From NCBI RefSeq assembly GCF_018139145.2, contig NC_059500.1, positions 55,579,580-55,643,579 of the forward strand: DNA of 64,000 nucleotides, in the 5' to 3' direction. Positions 25,999 through 37,536 of this stretch are shown here, in pieces. A program made the translations under genes and the position numbers. The notes beneath the pieces were generated by a model. The model saw nothing but the letters and a program-made list of their open reading frames with translations. It was not told where the DNA came from and did not search any database. Each line of letters opens with the position of its first letter. Position 1 is the stretch's first letter. This DNA is from Gymnogyps californianus (taxonomy: Eukaryota; Chordata; Aves; Accipitriformes; Cathartidae).

Positions 25999-28445
25999 CT
26001 GTCAGAAAGAGAAGTGCAACAGCAGCCTGTGAAAGCTGAGCCCCAGCACCACACAGGCACCCCACTGCCCCACACACACGCGGCTTTGAAGGAGGTCACG
26101 GAGGGTGCGTGGGAAGTAAAGTCCTGACACACTGCCCTTGGGTTTTTGCTTTGGTTGGCTGACTGCACGCCCACGCCGCTCAGCTACAGGTGAGCTGGAT
26201 TGGTATGGGATGTGGCCCAGCAGCAGCAGCAGCAGCACCAGCATACCTATGGCTGGTTTATCTTACCTCAGGTGAAGCTGCATCTGGCACACACACATGT
26301 ACCCTTCACTGCAAGGAGCTTCCTGGCAAGTGCCCTGCTTGTGGCACAGACAACACCATGGGAAGCTTTCCAGATCCCTTCAACTGCACACACCCAGCCA
26401 GTGTCAGAGGTGAAGTGTCCATCCAGTCCCTACACCTCCCCACAGACTAACCCGTCTCAGACTGGTGGTAACTGCCCTGCCAGGGACCTACAGGGTGGCT
26501 AAGGAGGACAGTCCTACTGACCGACTCACTCAGGACACGCCCCACGGCATCTGAGCTATGACACACATACACACAAACACATCGCTTTTCTTACAACCCA
26601 GCAAGATGGAAAAATATTTTCGTGATTTACCCAGAGAAATCAAGCTGTCGACAGACTACATGAGAAACCTGTAGTGGAGCCACAGCTGGACACCAGCCAG
26701 CAGGTCCACTGTCTCAGCACGGTGTCCACCAGACAACCCCTTCTCCCTCCCGCAGCCTGCAGCAAAGTTGGCAGCACTCAGAAATCAAAGTTTACCCTAC
26801 TCCAATGCCCTGAAATCATCCAAACCGATCTCCTCAGAGAGGTGGTAATGCTTTTTTTAATTTTTGTTTTATGAAAGAACTACTATCTACTATTATTTGT
26901 TCCAAAGCCCTACAATGTAGCGTGGCTACAGTGCTCCAAAAAATGCAGCCAAACACTTCACAAGATTAAGATTTTCAACAGGAAAGGTAACGCTACCTGG
27001 TCTCCCTAAGTCTGTTGGGCAGCAAATGATTGTAAGATGGAAAGCTTCTGGGCAGAGAAAAAATATCACAGTTTTGTACCAGGTATAAAGGTAGCAGTGC
27101 CAACAGTAACACACGTCCAGCTATGCCATTAGACATTATCTTCGCAAGCAGAAGTGCCTGACAGCCTTTTCAGCCGCATCTCACCTCAGTTAGAGGAGCT
27201 CTGCCCGCTCTACTGCAGTCCCCTTGGGTCCCAGCCAGCCGCCCGTGCAGCCCTGCTCCTCTGCCCTTCCTGGGCTGCGAAGCTCAGACCCAGGGAGCAG
27301 CGGAAGCAGGGGGTGAACCTGCTATCCCAGATGGCCACCCAGCACCAGCAGACCCCCAGGGTCTGGTCCTGGCAGAAGGAGCCACCAGCACCTCTCAGCA
27401 AAGCAGCCAGAATGCAGTCACCCCTTGTTTTCCAGGGGTCCCCTTAATAATTCAATATTCATTTTAGTAGACCTAGCTGGAAATAACGTGGCCCGAGTCA
27501 CATAAAATCCTGCTAGTGCCCACTGAGACAGAGGGCAACATCCCACTTTCCATATGGAGCCAGGTTTGCAGTGAGATTAAGTGCCGAGAGAGAGCAATGG
27601 CTGTTTACAGGAAGCAAAGTGCACTTCTGCACGTCTTCTGACAGCAGCGCAGTTGCACGTATTTGCACACGTACTGAGGGACTGGCAGGACATGCTTTTA
27701 GTCTGTGAAAGTAAGAGGTTTTCTATTATAAATTAAAGCAATACTTAAAAGGTGATTTTTCTACCATCTGCACCCCATGCATGCAGAAAAAGCTCAACAT
27801 GTACCAAAGTTTCATCCATGATAAACAGTAAATTGCTCTTAAAAAAATCTAATGTGTCATCCCAAGGAAGCCTGAACTCAAAAGAGCCACCGACAGACCC
27901 TCTGCTGTTCTGACAAAGGGTAGTCTCCTCTTGGAAACAGACATCTGTGCTTTGCACAGACTCCCTCAAAAAAACCCAGGCTGCCTCTGCCCTGAAATTA
28001 CAGATTAACAATACAAACTGCCCAAAAGCTCAGTCCAAAGGCCATTTTGAATCTGCACATTTGCAAAGCTCAACAGCTCTAGAAGTACTGGGGAAAAAAA
28101 GTTAGCAAACTCCTCTCTGGCTGCCGTTTTGCACGCACCGTTTTGCACTTCCTTCCCTCGGTGGGGCAGGGCTGTGGGCAACATCCACGGTCCTCACATC
28201 TCCACCTCTCCCTTGTGCAAGTGCATGTGTGCAGGCGTACAACTGAGAAAAGATCGCCTGCAGGAGACAGCATTACTTCAGCTGTAAGAAAATGGAGGGA
28301 TCACTCCCTGGCACTGAAACAATCACGTGCAGGTTTCCTCTTCCTGTAGAGTGGATGCAGTGACCTGTTTCCTTTCAAACCTTTTTTTAGGGTTTTTCTC
28401 CATTTCTTAAAAAAACAACTCACCTAAAATCTCTGGATGCAATGA

Positions 28446-28468
28446 ATTATTACTACTATTATTATTAG
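28446..28468 (+). repeat. ATT/ACT trinucleotide repeat
   Basis: ATTATTACTACTATTATTA-type trinucleotide run in intron 3. Confidence 0.85.
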
Positions 28469-29541
28469 TGTGTGGTAGCTGGCTAGCAAGAGACATGTTT
28501 TATAATCTTATTACCCACACCAAGTCTATGAACCGCAGTTCGACCGACAGCCAGAGGCTTGGCTCTGCAAAGAATATGCTGTGTATTAACCGCTGAAGAA
28601 AATCTAAAAGCTTTTGGGTTTGTTTTATTAAACTGTTTAGAATACACTCCGCAGTAAATCTGAACCGTAAGGTTTCCTTTTTATAGTGCTTAGCAATCCT
28701 ATTTTACAGTAACAATAAAAAAACAACCAGTCATAAAAATTCTTGACCTTAGCGCCGCATTAAAAAGGGGGCTTAGAAGATCATTACCCCATGAGAAGGG
28801 GCATTTGCTCTGTATTAACTCCTGCAGCTCTGGAGAGTCCTTGCACATTTTTGGGTGCCAGAAAGGGAGATAAAAACAGCCCTGGGGAGGCCCTGGAATA
28901 TTCAGATTATTTCTAACCTGGGGCAGTTCAGCCTTCCAAATGCTGCAGCCAGGTATCCCAAACCTGGTCCTGTCCTGCAGGACCTGGGGTCATGCAGGGA
29001 TCACAGGAGGAGATGCCTGGCCCTCTGGTGTCTCCTCCTGCCTCCCTTGTCCCTTCCAGCCCTACAGCGAGGCCAAGACAGGCAAGGGCTGGGACAGTCC
29101 CACAAGCCACTCTGGTTCGTATCACCGCAGGCTCTGCGCCATAAGAACAAGGCATGTTTTAGGTGAGGAAGTGCTGTGGAAGGGAAGGGCATGTACTTGC
29201 TCTTTGCAGAGAGCAAGTTGAGCTCCTGAATTGAACACCCGAGTTACTCACTTACAGTGCATCCCCCTCCAGCCACACATCACTCGTGCCCTGCCCCAGC
29301 TGCAGGATTGATTCACCAAGTACCTCACTGACTTCAGTGGGAGACACAGATCATCGGAGAAGCACATTTGACCTATTCAACGTTTATGGGTTCCCCTAAA
29401 TAGTACAACACAGCGCACACTCACTAACTTTTTAAAGGATGTACTGCAAGCAACAGTGGGGTGCTTATAACTCACGAACAAATAAATATGGCCTGATCAA
29501 AAGACCATGCACGCAGTGGAAATTCTTCCCCTGTTCCCTTG

Positions 29542-30123
29542 TGTCATGGTTTAACCCCAGCTGGCAACTAAGCACCACACAGCTGCTCACGCACTCCCCC
29601 ACCCAGTGGGATGGGGGAAAGAATAAAAAAAAAAAAAACAAACTTGTGGGCTGAGATAAAGACAGTTTAATAGGACAGAAAGGAAGGAAAATGATAATGA
29701 TAATAAAAAAATTACAATGCTACTACTAAAAGAATTAGAATATACAAAACAAGTGATGCACAACGCAATTGCTCACTACTCGCCAACCGATGCCCAGTTA
29801 GTTCCCAAGCAGCAATCAGCCCCTCCCAGCCAGCTTCTTCCAGTTTATACACTGGGCATGACATCATATGGTATGGAATATTCCTTTGGCCAGTTTGGGT
29901 CAGCTGTCCTGGCTGTGTCCCCTCCCAACTTCTTGTGCCCCTCCAGCCTTCCTGCTGGCTGGGCATGAGAAGCTGGAAAATCCTTGACTTAGTATAAACA
30001 CTACTTAGCAACAACTAAAAACATCAGTGTGTTATCAACATTTATTTCCTACTAAATCCAAAACACTGTACTATACCAGCTACTACGAAGAAAATTAACT
30101 CTATCCCAGCCAAAATCAGGACA
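29542..30123 (-). mobile_element. Solo LTR of an avian endogenous retrovirus, copy 2, with perfect target duplication
   Basis: A full-length LTR of 582 bp that runs from TGTCATGGTTTAACCCCAG to AAAATCAGGACA and is clearly homologous to copy 1 throughout. It is flanked on both sides by CCTTG (29537-29541 and 30124-30128), a perfect 5-bp target-site duplication; 5 bp is typical of ERVL-like elements. No internal retroviral coding sequence remains. Promoter (TATAAAC in reverse complement near 29848) and polyadenylation-type words are retained. It lies in intron 3 in the sense of DMRT1. Confidence 0.94.
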
Positions 30124-30782
30124 CCTTGTAAAGCCAATATGGGGAATCAAGAGGTAGCTACAGCTTGTCCACAAACAGGCAAGCTGGAAGCAGGATTTGT
30201 CCGTCACTGACCACAACAGTCAGTGCAGCCCTACAGCAGTGCCCAATAGTGACAGAATATGTAGCAAAAGCCAGAGAAGCATAAAGAAAATGCTCTTGCA
30301 TCAGTTCAGACCATTCCTGCAAAAAAGCTTTCTCAACAGCTGGTGGAAGAGCAATGTAAAGCCCAGATCCTCCTTCCAAGATCCTGGCAGCATCTGCAAA
30401 CCTTTACATATCTTCTTCATGGAGGAAGAGCCAAGGAGAGGAGGTGGCCAAACCAGAGACAGAAAATAGGCAAGGCAGGCACAAGTAGTGCCTCACTTCT
30501 CCTTCCAGCCTCAGAGACTAGAAAATGGTCCTGCCCTTCCCCGATGATTTATTCAGACAAAACGTCACCCAGGTAATTCTTCTATTTGCAGAAGATTGCC
30601 AGCCGCAATCTCCTTGCGAGCAAGCCAGTGTTACTCTTAGCAGCACCTTCACATTTTGCAGTCAATCCTAACTATGGGGCTTATTCCCAAGAAGGACAAG
30701 TAGGAGGAGGTCACGGATGCTAATCCTGCGTGACAAGGCCTGCAAAAAACTCAGAGCAATAGAAGAGACCAAGGTACTATCC

Positions 30783-30870
30783 TTTGGCTCTGCCACTGGT
30801 GTGCAATGTGATCTCAGCCAAATCACTTCACCCAGGCTTTCCATCCCTCTGTCTCACCCATGACTCACCA
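30783..30870 (+). mobile_element. MIR-like ancient SINE fragment
   Basis: TTGGCTCTGCCACTGGTGTG, then AATGTGATCTCAGCCAAATC, then ACTTCACCCAGGCTTTCCAT and CTGTCTCACCCAT follow the MIR order (GGCTCTGCCACT...TGTGTGACCTTGGGCAAGTCACTT...CTCAGTTTCC) with many substitutions. It sits between LTR copies 2 and 3, which shows that the sequence between them is old host DNA and not the inside of a provirus. Confidence 0.72.
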
Positions 30871-30963
30871 AGAGCTGCCTTAAATCAAAACCAGTAATCA
30901 TGGAAACACCAGAGAAACTCTGTTAAAAGTTTTAACATAGCCTCCTCCTTCCGCCTTTTTTCT

Positions 30964-31451
30964 TTTTGAAATAAGAACAGTCTAATAACTAAAGTAAAAT
31001 AAAATATAATACTAGCAATAATAAAAAATATAATAATAATAATAGTAATGAAAAGGAATATAACAACAAAAAAGAGAAATTAGACCCAAGAAAAGACAAG
31101 TGATGCACAATGCAGTTGCTCACCACCCACTGACTGATGCCTGAGCAGCGATCCGCCCCTCCTGGCCAACTCCCCCCAGTTTATATACTGGGCATGACGT
31201 TCTATGGTATGGAATATCCCTTTGGCTAGTTCAGGTCAGCTGCCCCGGCTATGCTCCCTCCCAGCTTCTTGCACACCTGCTTGCTGGCAGAGCATGGGAA
31301 ACTGAAAAGTCCTTAACTTAGGATAAGTGCTACTTAGCAACAACTAAAACATCAGCATGTTATCAACATTATTCTCACACTAAATCCAAAACACAGCACT
31401 GTACCAGCTACTAAGAAGAAAATTAACTCTGTCCCAGCTGAAACCAGGACA
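30964..31451 (-). mobile_element. Truncated LTR, copy 3 of the same family
   Basis: Homology to copies 1 and 2 begins near ATAAGAACAGTCTAATAACT (about 30970) and runs to the canonical end AACCAGGACA at 31451. The first roughly 200 bases on the plus strand (the 3' end of the LTR in its own sense, with the TGTNGTGG terminus) are missing, so no target duplication can be read. It is closer to copy 1 than to copy 2 in its middle part (for example CATGACGTTCTATGGTATGG is shared with copy 1). The reverse complement keeps a TATATAAACTGGGG promoter word near 31180. In intron 3. Confidence 0.9.
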
Positions 31452-31584
31452 ATCTTAAAAATAAAGCCAGCTTTAGGGGGCATAAAATTGCATTTTGCAC
31501 TTATGTGTTGTTGTTTGCAAACAACAGAATTCAGAGGTCAGTTTTTGGCAAGAGGCGAGAAGGCATCCGATGGGCACCGGAGTG

Positions 31585-31720
31585 GAAATCCAGACATCAG
31601 GAATCTCTCCTCTGTCACCTGCGGGCTGTGTGACCATGGGCAAGTTATTTAACACTTCCCTGCCTCAGTTTCCCCAGCTGTAAACGAGGGTTGCTGCTGC
31701 TCTCCCACCTTGCAATGCTA
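31585..31720 (+). mobile_element. MIR-like ancient SINE tail
   Basis: The stretch GGGCTGTGTGACCATGGGCA, then AGTTATTTAACACTTCCC, then TGCCTCAGTTTCCCCAGCTG and TAAACGAGGG matches the MIR/L2 3' core (TGTGTGACCTTGGGCAAGTC...CTCAGTTTCC...TCTGTAAAATGGGG) in order and spacing. The left part (AGTGGAAATCCAGACATC, TCTGTCACCTGC) fits the weaker upstream half. MIRs are rare in birds, and this copy is rather well preserved. Confidence 0.82.
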
Positions 31721-32699
31721 CTGCCCATGAGCTGACCCCTCACAACTACTGCTGCACTTATGCCGCCCAAAGTGGCTTTGTTTCGTTCCTAAAACTAGCT
31801 AAGCACATTTTCCAGCACGAGGAAAAAACGAGTCTATGATACCCTGCCTTGACTTACTTTGATTCTAGCACAGAAAATACAAGAGACATCTATATCTGTC
31901 CCTCCTTGATAGACAAACTTAATTAACCTTTGCTATTCTGTTCCAACCTATTCTTTTAGACAAAGGCAGTGACCCATAAACAATATGTTACCATCAGAAT
32001 CTCAACTGCGGTGACACCTAGAGATATAGCCCTATCAGCAGTATCGGAAAATAAACCGCTTAGATTAGCTCCTCCAAGAAATATGGATTGCATTCATGTC
32101 ACACATGAGCTGTCAGAAACATTAGGATACTTTTAGCATAAATCTGTAGTGTGAAGGGTATGTTATGAATACAGTATATAATACACTGCTTATACATAAA
32201 ATTGGGATTGTGTCATGTGACTTGCACAATGTGTATATATTTACACACACACTTTACACATTTTACACCTATTTCTGGAGAGTTAGACCGCACATTTCTG
32301 TAAGAAGGCCAGGCTTATTAGAGGAAAAACTATGCCAGAAACTAGAAACAGGCTGTAGAAGTTGAAAATAGCAATCTTTTTTACTAGCAAGCAGCTATTC
32401 TTAAGAGTTCAAACTGCTAGCTGCCCTATCACAGCCACACTTTTCTGGATTTAGTAGAAGACAGTTTTATATGTTTGCTACATTTTAAGAAATCCTTAAA
32501 AAACAGTTTCCTACCTCAGCAATGCTAAATATTTCACTTCCAAATGGTAAATGTAATTCCTGTATTAGAAAATGAGTTAAAATTTCTCAGTCTGACTCTC
32601 ACCAATACTTATTTCAGGTTTTTGCTCTAAACTGGTTTAAGGAAAGAAAAAACCAGTTGAGGTTTTAGAAGTGAAAATACTGGTTTGCCAAGCTGCATT

Positions 32700-32795
32700 A
32701 AAAAAAAAAAAAAGCAAGAAAGAAAGCAAGAAAGAAAGCAAGAAAGAAAGCAAGAAAGAAAGCAAGAAAGAAAGCAAGAAAGAAAGCAAGAAAGG
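32700..32795 (+). repeat. Purine minisatellite, 12-bp unit GCAAGAAAGAAA
   Basis: After 14 A residues, the unit GCAAGAAAGAAA occurs six times in full without change (32714-32785) and once in part, all purine except the C. Translated it gives a KKES repeat, which is a by-product and not a protein feature. The lack of unit divergence implies recent expansion, so length is probably polymorphic. Confidence 0.95.
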
Positions 32796-35700
32796 GGAAA
32801 AAACACCTCAGAGCATACAACAGAAACTACATGAAATTCTGAAATTTGTCCAAAACCTTCTGGCCAGCCCTAACCTTTCTCTGAAGCAGGATCCCTGGAG
32901 TTACCAGAGTAACAAAGAAAATGCAGCCACTGGTCCCCAGGTGTGAGGGCACATTCTGCATCTTGCAGATTTTTCATGGTCCGGCTGTAGGAACCAGAAG
33001 AGTTTTAACACTTTTTGGGGAGGACGCCGACTCAGAAGGAGTCACGATTATCCTTATGCTGTGGGTCACACGCCAGCAGTTTCATTGCCAGCTTGGAGAA
33101 TTAAACCTGATTAGATTCAGACGTGTCCATCCAGGTTTTACTTCTGTTGTGGTAGACAAGACTGCAGTCACCCCATCATGTTCCAGTTGCTCTCCCTAAG
33201 CGGGTCGCAGTGAGACCAGTTTCAGAAGCACCAACTTCCACTGTATACCAACATGCTCTGACTTGCAGTACTAACGTTGGTGAACTCATTTAACTGTTAA
33301 TTGGATTGAATGCACATAAATTCCTGTTGTAATGAACAATTACGAGAGCTTCAAGGGAGGGTCCAGATGCTTACACAGAACTGGAGTGAAAGGAGATGCA
33401 CAGTAACCACCACATCTGCGACATTGCCTCTCTGACCTAAGCTTGTCTTTTCTTCAGGTGCAACACCAGACATATCTGATTATCTGCCTTAGAGCTGGCA
33501 AAAGCAGCAGAATATAAATGACTGAAGGGTGCTTGACCAAAACTATCATCTTCATTACGCTTATCAAATCATGATGGATACAGCTTCTGGGATAATTGTA
33601 TACAAATGAACAAAACCTACACAGAAATATCTAAAAAATTTGCACCTCTATGAATCCACTCAAGTACATGAGCCTCTGCAAAGAACAAAGACTAATGAAA
33701 TCTGACATTAATCTACATTAAAGATTCAGTGATTCAGTTTATTTGCCAAGGCTCAATGATGCATTAATCCTCATCCCATCCCACACACACTCACACGTTT
33801 CCTCCCTGCCTTTTCTCCCTTGCTCCCTAAATTCTGAAACAGCAGACAGCTGGGCTGCTCAAGGCCTTGTCTGCATCCAGAAGTTATCTTACTTTAAGTA
33901 CGCAATTCTCCTTGTGTGGTCACAGTTATTCCAGGACAAGTGAGCCTCCAACAACAGAGCCTGGAAAAGGCAGGGGTCTTGTCTACACTGCTTAAACTAG
34001 GATACCTTCCAGTGAGCACATGGGTGACTTATACCAACAAAGAAGCCCTCCTGTGGGCTCACAGCTTAGCAAGCTGCCCTGATTCGGTTACAGCAGGCAT
34101 TGCACAGCTATCATTTTGGTAAAGAAGCAAAAATCAAAAACCTTGATCAAAACAGTTATAGCACTACCAGTCACATGAGCAGACTCACTCATACTGGAAG
34201 ACTGGTTAAGAAAGCCTGTGCATGTAAAAAATAAACTCTGTCAGTACAGGCAGTCCAGCAAAAATCCCTCTGTACATATAGCTACGTGTTTCCTCTGGAG
34301 AGAATCAGCCTCCATAGGTTTGCCAGCAAAACCCTCTGAAAGTGTAAGCAAGGTCTGATTCCTCTTTGTGGATCATGCTTTGAAACTCTCCTGTAACTCC
34401 TTACCGTGCTTGACAGAGAAACTCATCCATCCTTCTCCATTTAACACTATATTTCTGTGATCTTCCCTTGCTGGTAACCTTCCATGCGCAGAATCAATGT
34501 TTAACCACATGCAGCAGCTGAGAGCTCATTCCCCTTGCAACAAACCATCTTCAGTGCCATGCAGTGTTTTACAACCTCGGCATCACTGCACCCACTGCCA
34601 TCAAACATTATCTAGCCTAGCTCTCACTAAAACTTTTTATGATTATTTGTGCAATGTTATGCTGTCATAACAGTATGCAAGCCCCCTGATTCGTAACTCT
34701 TCCAGCAATAACAATCCTTCTCGCAGATCAGCCTCTGAGAAACAGCTTTTAAGTTACATGACACTGACCTTGAACTACACTCTGCCCTACTAAACAGGAG
34801 AGGTGGGTCCTGGTTTTAGGTCATTTAGAAGCTGGGGAGCTGTCACTTCTGCAGGCAGAAAGCACTACCTCTAGTCTCTCTGCACAGACATCTCACCAGA
34901 ACAGCACTGAGAGACCCCAAAAGGTTTGGCCAGGAGAAATTAAAATCTTAGGTGAGGTAAATCACTAAATTCACATGGAGGTGAATGGAACCATGTGATA
35001 CATCCCACAAGGTGGAAATGAACACCCAGCATTTGGAGCCTGCTGGTCGAAGGAAAACGGTCCTTTTTGACAACAACCACCTCTTTTTTCCTCAGTCACG
35101 TCTTTGGTATCCCACTAATTTGAGCGGCACTTAAGCAGAAGTTAGCTACAGATTCTGCAGGGCCCCAAGAGAAAAATGCATGGAAAACACACTATTGCTT
35201 TTCTTTCTTTAAGGAGCGTCAAAGGTCCCACAAGAAACAGGCAATCTCACAGTGAGACAAAGGACCCTCTAGGCCAAGACTTCTTACACATACAGTCTAG
35301 TTTCAAATGACAGTACACGACAACAGAATCAACAGGACACCATCTTCATTCCAAGGTTTAACATACTCTAACATACCCTCATGTATCTCTTCCTCAAACA
35401 CTACGCGCTAGGATACCTGTAATTTACTCTCCTTTCTCCCAAGCAAGTAAAATCACAGAAGTCTCTGCTGGCTGGAGGAATGGTGAAGTGTTGGACTAGC
35501 AGCCTGCAAGAACATTATTTTCACAAGACTGAAATGTTGCTGCCCCTTATTTGTGTTGTGATGGTGTCTCCAAGCATCAGCTCTGCAGCAGGCTCCTGCA
35601 GCAGGCTCTTACAAGCTAAGTACTGCAAAAGCTTCAGAAGAAAGCTTCTATCTGAAATACTCTGCTATGACGTGCCAGGTTAACCCAACCAACCAGAATG

Positions 35701-37252
35701 AAAAAGCTAAAAAAGCACTGGTACCTCACCTCATTACCACGCACAAAATCCTATCCCCAGCTTGCCTTGACTAATTCTCCCCCCGGTCTGGTGATCAAAT
35801 TCAGCAGCTAGAGAGGTAGAGAAGATGCTATCAACTGACCTAACTGAAAAGGAGTACCTCTGTGTATTTGAAGGTGATTGCAGTGAAGCCTATCAACATA
35901 CTGAGAGAAGAAAGCTCTCGTGGTGTGGGATCACACAGCAGAAGGAAGGGAGCTCTTTTCCCCATACAGCTGTACTGATGGTGAAAAAGGGATACAGGAT
36001 AGTACTAAAGGCAGACTGTTGTAAAGCCATGATCTTAAAATTCATGGACCTGCCAGCTGTTGCCCCAGGAGGTGCCCGCATTTTCAGAAGGACTCTTCCA
36101 TGAAAAAAGTGTCTAATGATAGGAAAGCCTCACTGAAGGTGATGTGGACTGCTACAGTAATTGTAACCACTCTGGCTTTAGCTCCAGCTCCTCGGTATCA
36201 GAAGTTAAAATGCCCTTTCAGAGTTGGTCCCTGTGCCAGAATTGCTATTCTCTGTCAGCAAAGGGGATGACCCATCTGCTCCCTTCAGAAAGGAGGTTTT
36301 GGTGGGCATTTAATCTTTCATTGTTGAGTGGTTTCACAACAGAGCCTTTGCAGAAGGCAGCCTGCCCTCTCTTGATGCTCTACAGAAGAGGTCTGCCCTC
36401 TGCTGCCCTTGGACAAGGGACACAGGCGTAGGCAGACTCAGAGGGTGTAGCCTCCCAAGTTCAATCTCAGACAGAAAAGCACCACTGCAGCCCAAGACCA
36501 AAGAGCCTCAGGGTCACTGAAATGGCTCCTCTTCCCTTGCCAGGAATCCCCTGCCTTGGCAGATGTCCCCTTTTTCCAGTCTCCGACCATTACTGAGTTG
36601 GAGGCTACAATTATCAAGTCCTAGAGCGAGAGGGCTCGGTTGGCTTTATACCCTAACCAATGAAGTACACAGAGCTCTGGTGCCAACCTCTGAGGCACAG
36701 CCTGCAACCTGAGCTACCCAAGTTGAAATTGCAAGCCCTGGAGCTGACACTGCCAGAACACGCCATAAGCAACACGCCACGTCACATTCAACTGGCTGCC
36801 ACCAACCCACTGCACAACAGCATGGTCTCCTGGCTCACTTCAGCATCTTGGATGTGAAAGATGGAAGAGAAAAGAACAGGTTCCTGAAGAGCAAAGCCTC
36901 TCAGAAATGACACCTGAAGCTCCCAGGGCGCTATGCTGGGTAATTCAGTTGGACTCTTTTTCCAGAAAACAGCCCATAATCTACTATGATGTAACTCAGA
37001 AGATAAAATCAAGTGGGTGCCCTTTCTCAGGGCTTGCGGCAACCTACCTATACCTGTATCATTGCTTTCATTGTGCTGCATCATAACCACCCATTTCGGC
37101 TAACTTTCCTAACATGGATCCTAACCCCTCCCTGGAATCTGGTTCTGGTTTTGCACTGCCATGAAACCAGCAAACAGGAGGTCAGAATCAGGCCCAAGAA
37201 ACAGCTTATTGTCCAATTCACTCTTTCACATAACACCTCTGTAACATCGTAC

Positions 37253-37536
37253 CTGCCACTGCTTTCCTGACTGGCCTGGCATGTATGTTGCTGGGAGGCT
37301 TCGAAGGCTGTTCTTCATGGCCGACCCTACAATCGTACCCCCTGTCTCACTTGAGGAAGGCTCACTGGCCACTGCCATTTGGTACTGGGAGTAGTTGTAC
37401 AGGTTGTTATAGTAAGGATACAGAGACGGCTGGTAAAAACTGCTGTAGTAGGTGGAGTCCACAACCAAATCAGACGTGCTCTCCAAGTGCCCTCTGCTGG
37501 GGATGGAAGGGATGTCCTGAATGAGCATCCGTCCCT
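37253..37536 (-). CDS. DMRT1: DMRT1 coding exon 3 (conserved central region)
   Basis: A strong pyrimidine tract and TTTTCCAG acceptor precede AG-GGA-CGG-ATG, giving [20 protein letters not shown]. The exon contains the DMRT1 signature [18 protein letters not shown] followed by [10 protein letters not shown], then a variable Ser/Glu/Gly stretch, then [20 protein letters not shown] and SGKQWQ at the end. This Tyr/Pro-rich region is specific to DMRT1 among DM proteins and lies in the C-terminal activation portion. The exon is 284 nt (2 nt plus 94 codons) and ends CAG|GTACGA (intron starts 37252), phase 0. The donor departs from GTAAGT at positions +4 to +6 and is the weakest of the four. About residues 157-251. 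No disruption is seen. Confidence 0.97.

Larger units (their letters stand above)
25999..37252 (-). other. DMRT1: DMRT1 intron 3 (11.3 kb)
   Basis: Bounded by the donor GTACGA at 37252 and the acceptor ACAG at 25999. It contains two LTR copies (29542-30123 and about 30964-31451), two MIR-like SINE tails (about 30783-30870 and 31585-31720), a 12-bp-unit purine minisatellite (32714-32795), a short ATT/ACT repeat (28446-28468) and a short CAG run (about 26219-26237). No coding exon other than the flanking DMRT1 exons was recognised. Confidence 0.85.

Noticed and set aside
29542..31451. A single provirus with LTR copies 2 and 3 as its two ends
   Set aside because: Copy 2 has its own perfect target duplication, the interval has a MIR-like fragment and no retroviral genes, and copy 3 is truncated and closer to copy 1.
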